Of a stretch of DNA of 13,165 bases, positions 5,833-12,420 are shown piece by piece; position 1 is the first letter of the stretch, and each line of letters starts with the position of its first letter. The translations under genes were made by a program, and so were the position numbers. Origin of the DNA: an uncultured Eubacterium sp. (GTDB lineage: Bacteria; Bacillota; Clostridia; Lachnospirales; Lachnospiraceae). The stretch covers positions 1 to 13,165 of the forward strand of contig CAJOPM010000120.1 of assembly GCA_905236225.1 (NCBI GenBank), read 5' to 3'. The notes under the pieces were generated by a model, which did not search any database, had not been told where the DNA came from, and was given only the letters and a program-made list of their open reading frames with translations.

Positions 5833-7251
5833 TTATCCTAATATTTCGTCTTCCTTAAGTACCAGTTTTATAGCCCAGGGCGGAACCTCAGGAATTTTTA
5901 TTCCCTCATCAACAAACACAAATGCCGTGTCATAATCAGGCATTTTTTCAGGAAACATTCCATATCCGTCAGTAAAGTATATAAGACCTTTAAGATTGGT
6001 AAATTCTCTTTCGTCAATCAACTTATTTACATATTCAAATACCGGACGAAAATCCGTCCCACCAAACCCTGTAAGCTTAACGTCCTTAATATAATCCTCA
6101 AGCTGCCTCTCATCTGTTATCTTAACATCTTCTTGTATCTTAGAATCACACTGAATAATATGTATATTTACCTTTTCAAAATAACTTGCAGAATTTTTTA
6201 AAACAGAGTATGTCTTCCTCAGAAAATGGTGGACGCTTTCCCCCTGAGTCGAACCTGATGTATCTATAGCAATAGCAAACTCTCTGATTCTCTTACTTTC
6301 CCTGTATTCAAGAGGTTCTATAAGCGGCATATTCCCGTATTTATTTATTCCATAAGTATAATAAATATAATCGAATTCTTCACTGCTTATCTTCATCTCT
6401 TCACCAAGAACGGCAAATTTTTTAAGAAATTGTGTATAATCGATCCTATCTCTTACGGCTTCGCTTAGATTTTGATAAAGATCCGATGACCCATATCCCA
6501 TTTCTCTTGAAAACGTCTCAAGATCGGTCTTTGCGTGCTCTGAAATGTCCTGCCACTCGTCGGATCGTTGCCCGATAAGCGCCTCTTCAACCTCTACCTG
6601 CTCACCCTCTTGTCCTTCATCTGCCTCATGGCAACCGATTTCTCCGGTCATGGTGTTTTTAGTAAATTTATCACTTTTATTGATTTTACCATGTTCTCTT
6701 TCCTCTTTTGGCAACCATAAAACATGATCATCATAAATAATATATTCTTCGTACTCAACACATTTTTCAAAGAGTTTTTTATCTTTTAGTAACTTAGAAT
6801 AGATATTCTCTGCAGTAAAAATCGGTATTTGCTCCTTTAGCTTTTCTATAAAAACAGACAGCTTTCTATCTGAGGACAGGGCAAAGGAACCTATCTTAAG
6901 ATCCAGCACCGCTTGCTCAACCGCAAGATCCGCAGCCAGATCCCAGACTCTTTTGTTCATCTTGTCATATTTGAATGGATGAGAGAAAACGAAATGAAAA
7001 ATAATATGAATAAAAGCCCTTAGCACAAGAGCTTTTTCTTTTTTGTAGCTACTAAGCACATAAAGCGGATCGTAATATATATTATTACCATCCGCCCCAT
7101 AAATATTTGTTACTCCATACGACATAAAGGGCATTTTGTATAATGCCCTGTCTAAAAAACGCAGATGAATCATCACTTCATCCCGCGAATATTCCATTAT
7201 ATTCTTTGCAAGAGACTCTGCTATTTGAAGTTGATTTGTTTCATGCTGCAT
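5833..7251 (-). CDS. VWA protein with degenerate N-terminal metallopeptidase-like domain
   Basis: A 472-residue protein combining an N-terminal metallopeptidase-like domain with a C-terminal von Willebrand A domain, the layout of the DUF2201/COG3864 family. The VWA domain (about 325-465) has a complete MIDAS: DTSGS (D330, S332, S334), Thr in FGGTDF (T399) and FTDG (D428). It should bind Mg2+ and a partner, typically the linked MoxR ATPase. In the N-terminal domain the zinc motif reads HIIFHFVFSH (His 82, 86, 91). The spacing matches H-E-x-x-H-x4-H, but the catalytic Glu is Ile, so peptidase activity is doubtful. An acidic, low-complexity linker (about 205-228) joins the halves. I chose ATG 7251 because GGAG (7258-7261) sits 6 nt upstream. 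A GTG at 7284 would add 11 residues but lies inside the hairpin. It is followed 15 nt later by the ATPase gene. Confidence 0.85.
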   Translation of the reverse strand: MQHETNQLQIAESLAKNIMEYSRDEVMIHLRFLDRALYKMPFMSYGVTNIYGADGNNIYYDPLYVLSSYKKEKALVLRAFIHIIFHFVFSHPFKYDKMNKRVWDLAADLAVEQAVLDLKIGSFALSSDRKLSVFIEKLKEQIPIFTAENIYSKLLKDKKLFEKCVEYEEYIIYDDHVLWLPKEEREHGKINKSDKFTKNTMTGEIGCHEADEGQEGEQVEVEEALIGQRSDEWQDISEHAKTDLETFSREMGYGSSDLYQNLSEAVRDRIDYTQFLKKFAVLGEEMKISSEEFDYIYYTYGINKYGNMPLIEPLEYRESKRIREFAIAIDTSGSTQGESVHHFLRKTYSVLKNSASYFEKVNIHIIQCDSKIQEDVKITDERQLEDYIKDVKLTGFGGTDFRPVFEYVNKLIDEREFTNLKGLIYFTDGYGMFPEKMPDYDTAFVFVDEGIKIPEVPPWAIKLVLKEDEILG

Positions 7252-7267
7252 TTTCTTCTCCAAAATT

Positions 7268-7299
7268 ACTGCCACAGTTGCCACATAAACTGCGGCAGT
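7268..7299 (-). terminator. Hairpin between hydA and the VWA gene (weak terminator or attenuator)
   Basis: On the minus-strand transcript, ACTGCCGCAGTT pairs with AACTGTGGCAGT (12 bp, one G-U) around an 8-nt loop, beginning 9 nt after the hydA stop. It is followed by AATTTTGG, so the U-tract is short and termination is probably partial. The VWA gene's GGAG starts only 6 nt after the stem, leaving no room for a promoter in between. Expression of the downstream trio therefore depends on read-through or on a promoter inside hydA. An alternative 7-bp hairpin is possible because TGTGGCA occurs twice in tandem. Confidence 0.5.
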
Positions 7300-7308
7300 T
7301 AAATGTTT

Positions 7309-9039
7309 CTATTCTTCGCCCGGCATCTTCCAGTCGTGATGATTCGTATGAAGAAGATGGTGCGATTTTTCACCTAAAGGTGCAATTAAATAATCTTCAT
7401 AAACCTGTTTTATAGACGGATTCTCATGTGAAAATCTAAGATCTGTCTTAGCATCAAATGCATAAAGAATTGGTGCTCTCTTCTCTGCCATCTCTACCCC
7501 GTCATAGAAAGGCTGTCCGCCTCCGCCGACGCACCCTCCCGGGCAAGCCATTATCTCGACAAAATCATACTCTACCTGTCCCTTCTTAATAGCTTTAATC
7601 AGTCGATCAGCATTGCCAAGTCCATGTGCAACAGCTATCTTAAGCGGTATACCATCTATCTCAAACGAAGCTTCCTTCCATCCGTCCATTCCTCTTACAG
7701 CCTTGAACGCATCCGGATCCGGATTCTCGCCTGTAACAAGATAATACGCCGAACGCAGCGCAGCCTCCATAACTCCGCCTGTAGCTCCAAAAATATTTCC
7801 AGCTCCCGAACCAAATCCTAACGGATCGTCTAGAGGTACCTCTTCTAAAAGCTCAGGGCGCACGTGCTGCGAACGTATGAGTCTTATAAGCTCTCGGTTA
7901 GTAAGAACTGCGTCAACATCAGGTTCGCCGCAGGCATCATTCATATTATCAAGTGCGCATTCATGCTTTTTAGCAACACAAGGCATAAGCGATACAGAAT
8001 ATATATCTTTAGGATCAATATTCTTGATCTTTGCCACATAGCTTTTGATAATAGCTCCAAACATCTGCTGCGGTGATTTTGCAGTAGAAAGATTATCAAC
8101 AAGTTCAGGATAATGTCCCTTTAAGAATCTTACCCAGCCCGGACAGCACGACGTAAACATCGGGAAATTTCTCTTGCCGTCTTTGAGTCTTTCTATAAAC
8201 TCAGAGCCCTCTTCCATAATGGTAAGATCGGCTGTAAAATTCGTATCAAATACATAGTCAAATCCCAAATATTTAAGCACTGCCGAGAGTCTTTCCATAC
8301 TGGCCTGCTGCGGTGTAAGACCAAGCATTTCACCCCAGGCTGTACGAATTGAAGGTGCTATTTGAACAATTGTAATCTTATCCTTGTTATCTAAGGCGCG
8401 AAGGACTTTAGATACATCATCTCTTTCTTTTAATGCTCCTACAGGACAATGCGTAATACACTGGCCGCACAGAGCACATTTGGAATCTTCTAATCTATAC
8501 ACATCTCTTACATCAATCTGTGCTCTTGAGCCGGATCCAAGTAAATCCCAAATAGATGATGCCTGAATCTTATCACATACAGATACGCATCTCATGCATC
8601 CTATACATTTAGTATAGTCTCTGATTAACGGGAAGTCGCTGCTGCCCTTCTGCTCAGGAATATGTTTTTCAAATGGGTTATCTTGTATATTCAGCTCTTT
8701 TGCAAGTCTTTGCAAAGAACAGTCTGTACTTCTAACGCAAGTCGTGCAACGATCGTCATGCTCCGATAACATCAGCTGTACATTCATTCTTCTGCCTTCT
8801 CTTGCCTTATAGCTGGTGGTATGAATAACCATACCTTCTTCTAATATATTATTACAAGCTGTAAATAGCTTATCGTGCCCTTCGACTTCTACGACACAGA
8901 CACGACAGGCACCAATCTCATTGATTTCTTTTAAGTAGCACAAAGTCGGTATCTGTATTCCAACACTTTTTGCAGCATCTAAAATAGAGGTATTATCGGG
9001 CACCGATACCTTAATTCCGTCAATTATTGCATTTATCAT
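7309..9039 (-). CDS. hydA: [FeFe] hydrogenase catalytic subunit, group A
   Basis: A 576-residue cytoplasmic enzyme interconverting protons/electrons and H2. The Fe-S relay is complete: a plant-type [2Fe-2S] domain (C34, C45, C48, C62), a His-Cys3 [4Fe-4S] motif (H94, C98, C101, C107) and two ferredoxin [4Fe-4S] clusters (C145/148/151/155 and C188/191/194/198). The H-cluster domain has all three signatures: TSCCPGW (C298 proton-relay Cys, C299 ligand), MPCVAKKHE (C354, K357) and MACPGGCVGGGGQP (C499, C503). The length and domain order match the monomeric clostridial enzyme CpI. GGAGGG (9048-9053) lies 8 nt before the ATG, whose A is also the last base of the upstream TAA, so the two genes are translationally coupled. 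Pairing with a GltD-like flavoprotein points to the 'glutamate-synthase-linked' A2 type rather than the HydABC bifurcating type. Maturases HydEFG are not in the window. Confidence 0.95.
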   Translation of the reverse strand: MINAIIDGIKVSVPDNTSILDAAKSVGIQIPTLCYLKEINEIGACRVCVVEVEGHDKLFTACNNILEEGMVIHTTSYKAREGRRMNVQLMLSEHDDRCTTCVRSTDCSLQRLAKELNIQDNPFEKHIPEQKGSSDFPLIRDYTKCIGCMRCVSVCDKIQASSIWDLLGSGSRAQIDVRDVYRLEDSKCALCGQCITHCPVGALKERDDVSKVLRALDNKDKITIVQIAPSIRTAWGEMLGLTPQQASMERLSAVLKYLGFDYVFDTNFTADLTIMEEGSEFIERLKDGKRNFPMFTSCCPGWVRFLKGHYPELVDNLSTAKSPQQMFGAIIKSYVAKIKNIDPKDIYSVSLMPCVAKKHECALDNMNDACGEPDVDAVLTNRELIRLIRSQHVRPELLEEVPLDDPLGFGSGAGNIFGATGGVMEAALRSAYYLVTGENPDPDAFKAVRGMDGWKEASFEIDGIPLKIAVAHGLGNADRLIKAIKKGQVEYDFVEIMACPGGCVGGGGQPFYDGVEMAEKRAPILYAFDAKTDLRFSHENPSIKQVYEDYLIAPLGEKSHHLLHTNHHDWKMPGEE

Positions 9040-10865
9040 TATCTGTGCCCTCCTTTCACTATACCGTATCCAAAGTGATCACAATGCAGACAACGTCCTG
9101 ATTCCTGATGTGCCTCTTCGTCTGTCATAGGACATTCCATAAGTCCAAAATCTTTGACTCTCTCATAAGCAGGGCGTTCCTTCATCTCTACTCTGCCCTT
9201 AGGTTCGTTGTCATTTAATCTGCAAGCGGGTAGTATAATATCATTGATAATCTCATGCTCATATCCTAAATATTCATCTATGTTGGCTGCAGCGACTTTG
9301 CCACCTGCTATAGCCTGAATAACAGTAGCAGGTCCCGTCACACAATCACCTCCGGCAAATATACCGTCAGAATCTTTAACATCAGCTGAATCAAGAGCAT
9401 CTATCGTTCCTCTGTGTACAGGAATTCCAAATTCCTTAAATACATCGGAATCAATACCCTGGCCTATAGCCACCAACACTCTTTGACACTCCCATCTTTC
9501 TTCTGTCTTATCCTGCGCCTTATTCGGAGCAGGACGACCGCCTTTAATATCTCCTACTATCTGTGGTTCAACCCAAAGAGCGCAAACCTTGCCCTCATCA
9601 TCTTTTTCTATTCTAAGAGGAGCATTCATACCGCTTATTTCAACGCCATCAGCTATAGCTCCTTCAATCTCTTCTTCAAGCGCAGTCATATCGTTTTTTC
9701 TTCTTCTGTATGCAACTCTTACTGACTTAGCGCCCAGACGAATCGCAGACCTTGCTACATCCATTGCGACATTGCCGCCTCCAACTACCGCAATGTCAAG
9801 ACCGCTAAAGTCCATCATATTATCATCGCCAATGCTTCTTAACATATCAACAGCTGATATAACTCCGATTGCATCCTCGCCTTCAATACCTATCTTTCTG
9901 TCCTGATGCGCCCCAATTGCTATATAAAGTGCATCATATTGTCCCTTCAATTCGGCAAGCGTAATATCTTTACCAATGCTGACATCGGTTTTTGTTTTAA
10001 ATCCGCTCTGCTTTAAAACATCTATTTCTTTGTCAAGAATTTCTCTTGGCAGTCTGTATGCAGGAATTCCATATCTAAGCATACCTCCCAGCTGTTTTCT
10101 TTGCTCGTAAACCATAACATCATGACCGAATAGTGAAAGATAATATGCTGCCGAAAGTCCTGCAGGGCCTCCTCCTATAATAGCAATTTTCTTTCCGGTC
10201 TCTTCTTGCCTAATCGGAAGCTTAATATGTTCTTCGTGCTCTGTTGCATACCTTTTAAGACCTCTGATATTGATAGGATCATCTACCATAGACCTGCGGC
10301 ATCTGGCTTCACAAGGATGTTCACAAATAAGTCCGCATACCGACGGAAACGGATTATCAAGTCTTATTAGCGAAACAGCATCTTCATATCTGCCCTCGTG
10401 TATAAGTGAAATATAACCCGGTACATTGACGTGAGCAGGACATAGAGTCTGGCACGGAACAGATTCTTTAGACTTAATTTTGCATCTGCTGGTCTTTACA
10501 TGTTCTTCAAAGTCGTCTCTAAAACCTCTGACTCCTTTTAATGCCATCCTGGCTGCCTCATATCCGATAGCACAATCTGCCGATGCGAATATCAATGTGG
10601 CAGTCTTTTCAATTTCATAGATAGTGCGCATGTTTGCTTTGTGATCAAGAACCTGCTCTACTAGCTCCTCAAGTCTTCCTAATCCTACACGACACGGCAC
10701 ACATTTCCCACACGACTGCGCATGTGCCATATGAAGAAATGATGCTGTAAGTTCTACCGGACATAGCCCGGGCTGACTTGCTGTAATACGCCTCTCCAAA
10801 TCTTTGTACAGAACTTCTACTGTCTCTTGAGCCTGATCCTTAGTGCGGATAGTCAATCTGCTCAT
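9039..10865 (-). CDS. NuoF Fe-S domain fused to GltD/NfnB-like NAD(P)-FAD oxidoreductase
   Basis: A 608-residue flavoprotein, the probable electron partner of HydA. Residues 36-122 correspond to the C-terminal [4Fe-4S] (N3) domain of NuoF: SCGKCVPCR (C52, C55, C58) plus C98. The FMN/NADH domain of NuoF is absent. Residues 130-210 form the GltD/dihydropyrimidine-dehydrogenase Fe-S domain (C138, C142, C177, C181, C185, C189). An FAD site follows (GGGPAG, 231-236), then a second dinucleotide site (GGGNVA, 362-367) with YRRR (386-389), whose arginines suggest NADP(H). GGDCVTGPATVIQAIAGG (505-522) closes the FAD fold. A C-terminal Cys pair (CLHC, 592-595) could hold more iron-sulfur or be structural. 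The start has GGAGGA (10871-10876) 5 nt upstream. It lies 28 nt after trkH and overlaps hydA by 1 nt. No glutamate synthase large subunit is nearby, so a genuine GltD role is unlikely. Confidence 0.88.
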   Translation of the reverse strand: MSRLTIRTKDQAQETVEVLYKDLERRITASQPGLCPVELTASFLHMAHAQSCGKCVPCRVGLGRLEELVEQVLDHKANMRTIYEIEKTATLIFASADCAIGYEAARMALKGVRGFRDDFEEHVKTSRCKIKSKESVPCQTLCPAHVNVPGYISLIHEGRYEDAVSLIRLDNPFPSVCGLICEHPCEARCRRSMVDDPINIRGLKRYATEHEEHIKLPIRQEETGKKIAIIGGGPAGLSAAYYLSLFGHDVMVYEQRKQLGGMLRYGIPAYRLPREILDKEIDVLKQSGFKTKTDVSIGKDITLAELKGQYDALYIAIGAHQDRKIGIEGEDAIGVISAVDMLRSIGDDNMMDFSGLDIAVVGGGNVAMDVARSAIRLGAKSVRVAYRRRKNDMTALEEEIEGAIADGVEISGMNAPLRIEKDDEGKVCALWVEPQIVGDIKGGRPAPNKAQDKTEERWECQRVLVAIGQGIDSDVFKEFGIPVHRGTIDALDSADVKDSDGIFAGGDCVTGPATVIQAIAGGKVAAANIDEYLGYEHEIINDIILPACRLNDNEPKGRVEMKERPAYERVKDFGLMECPMTDEEAHQESGRCLHCDHFGYGIVKGGHR

Positions 10866-10893
10866 AACCTTCCTCCTTGTTTTATACCATTCG

Positions 10894-12342
10894 TTATCTG
10901 TGTTTCATAGACCAAATGGCCGGATGAAACAGCATTAGCACGGGAAACAGTTCTAATCTTCCGGCTAACATATCAAATATTAACACGCCTTTTGAAAGCG
11001 GCGACAAAAATCCATAATTAGAAGCAGCTCCTGTTAATGACATGCCCGGTCCTATATTATTCAGGCATGAAAGAGCCGATGTAAAATTAGTTTCAAAATC
11101 GTATCCTTCTATACTTATTACTATAACAGACGCTGCTAATATCACGGCAAATGTTGCAAGATACACATTAACCGTTCTAAGCATTCCACCCTCAACAGCC
11201 TGTCCGTCGACTTTAATTTTCTTAACACTCTTTGGATGCGCATATGATGAAATCTCTCTAAGGAAATCCCTTCCCATTAAAAGCACTCTTGAGACTTTAA
11301 CGCCTCCACCCGTACTTCCTGCACATGCGCCTATAATCATAAGCAAAATCAGCACCGTCTTAGCAAGCGACGGCCACAGATTAAAATCATCTGTGGAGAA
11401 TCCGGTTGATGATATGATCGAGGCCACCTGGAATGATGATTTGAGCAACCTGTCCATGATGCCTGTTGAAAAGTTGCCAATTGTCAAAAACACTACTACT
11501 ATAGCCGAGATAATAATCGCTATATATGTGCGAACCTCATTCATAGACAGCGCTCTTTTTATATCCTTTTTATATATGTAAAAATAAAAAGAGAAATTAA
11601 TTCCAAAGAGCACCATAAATACTGTGATGATCCACTGACATATCACATTGTAGTCTGCCACGGATGAATTTCTGACTCCAAATCCACCTGTCCCAGCAGT
11701 TCCAAAAGTAATGCATGCGGCATCAAACAGTGGCATTTCAAAAAAGATCAACAGTAAAAACTGTACCCCACTTAATATGAAATAAATAACATACAAGATC
11801 GTAGCAGTAGTCCTAACCTTAGGCGCCAGCTTCCCTACTGACGGACCCGGGCTTTCGCTTTTCATAAGGTTCATATTAGAGCCGCCCGAAAGCGGAATAA
11901 TTGCCAGCAAAAAAACAAGAACCCCCATACCGCCTATCCAGTGCGTCAGGCTTCGCCAAAACAGTGATGCATGGCTTAGCGCCTCGACATCGCTAAGAAT
12001 AGACGCTCCGGTTGTGGTAAAGCCGGAAACCGTTTCAAAAAACGCATCTATAAAGCTTGGAATCTCACCCGTAAGAATAAACGGAATACATCCAAACAAC
12101 GACATTAACAGCCACGAAAGTGCCGTTGCTATGCACCCGTCTTTTAAGTAAAATGCCGAAAAATCGTTACTTCCGATCTTTACTAAACACACTCCGCATG
12201 CGGCGCAAATCAAAGCGCACAGTGCAAATAGCAATCCCGATTTTTCATGATATATAAGTCCGATAATAAATGGCGCAACCATAAGTGCGCCTTCTATTTT
12301 GAGCACAGTCCCTAATACATAGACTATAACTTTCTTGTTCAT
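10894..12342 (-). CDS. trkH: TrkH-family potassium uptake channel subunit
   Basis: A 482-residue integral membrane protein that moves K+ inward together with the cytoplasmic TrkA regulatory ring. It has the four membrane-pore-membrane repeats of the family. The pore-loop selectivity segments are visible: FTTTGAS (108-114), TFGTAGTGGFGV (212-223), SSTGFST (311-317) and NNIGPGM (428-434). The GGxTHWIGGMG-like region reads LTHWIGGMGVLVF (132-144), as in bacterial TrkH. AGSTGGGVKVSRVLLMGR (341-358) is the conserved loop before the final repeat, and GRLELFP (461-467) is the usual C-terminal signature. Translation from ATG 12342 is supported mainly by homology, because the nearest GAGGG (12353-12357) is about 10 nt away. 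It follows trkA by 77 nt, consistent with a trkAH operon, and may have its own extended -10 promoter. Confidence 0.93.
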   Translation of the reverse strand: MNKKVIVYVLGTVLKIEGALMVAPFIIGLIYHEKSGLLFALCALICAACGVCLVKIGSNDFSAFYLKDGCIATALSWLLMSLFGCIPFILTGEIPSFIDAFFETVSGFTTTGASILSDVEALSHASLFWRSLTHWIGGMGVLVFLLAIIPLSGGSNMNLMKSESPGPSVGKLAPKVRTTATILYVIYFILSGVQFLLLIFFEMPLFDAACITFGTAGTGGFGVRNSSVADYNVICQWIITVFMVLFGINFSFYFYIYKKDIKRALSMNEVRTYIAIIISAIVVVFLTIGNFSTGIMDRLLKSSFQVASIISSTGFSTDDFNLWPSLAKTVLILLMIIGACAGSTGGGVKVSRVLLMGRDFLREISSYAHPKSVKKIKVDGQAVEGGMLRTVNVYLATFAVILAASVIVISIEGYDFETNFTSALSCLNNIGPGMSLTGAASNYGFLSPLSKGVLIFDMLAGRLELFPVLMLFHPAIWSMKHR

Positions 12343-12392
12343 ATAAACAATATACCCTCAACTGCCATAAGGATGCCCCTATCTTATGCTTC

Positions 12393-12401
12393 ATTATAAC
12401 A
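12393..12401 (-). promoter_or_regulatory. Candidate extended -10 promoter upstream of trkH
   Basis: Minus strand reads TGTTATAAT: a perfect TATAAT (12393-12398) preceded by TG one base away, the extended -10 form. No good -35 exists at 16-18 bp, which this promoter class tolerates. Transcription would begin near 12386, giving a leader of about 43 nt for trkH and then the flavoprotein and hydA genes. Confidence 0.4.
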
Positions 12402-12405
12402 CATA

Positions 12406-12420
12406 ATACGGGCATCGTAT
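12406..12420. repeat. Short inverted repeat at the end of trkA, over the -35 position of the trkH promoter
   Basis: ATACG / CGTAT arms around 5 nt. The segment GGGCATC inside it (12410-12416) is also repeated inverted as GATGCCC at 12372-12378, on the other side of the -10 box. The two arrangements bracket the candidate promoter, which would suit an operator. No T-tract follows, so it is not a convincing terminator. Low confidence. Confidence 0.25.

Noticed and set aside
7252..7284. GTG start at 7284 for the VWA protein
   Set aside because: It lies inside the hairpin stem and lacks a good ribosome binding site, while ATG 7251 has GGAG 6 nt upstream.
10881..10889. Extended -10-like TGGTATAAA (minus strand) before the flavoprotein gene
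   Set aside because: Its transcript would start inside the GGAGGA ribosome binding site and no -35 is present.
11042..11581. 179-codon plus-strand open frame inside trkH
   Set aside because: Shadow of a hydrophobic membrane gene on the other strand; no independent evidence.
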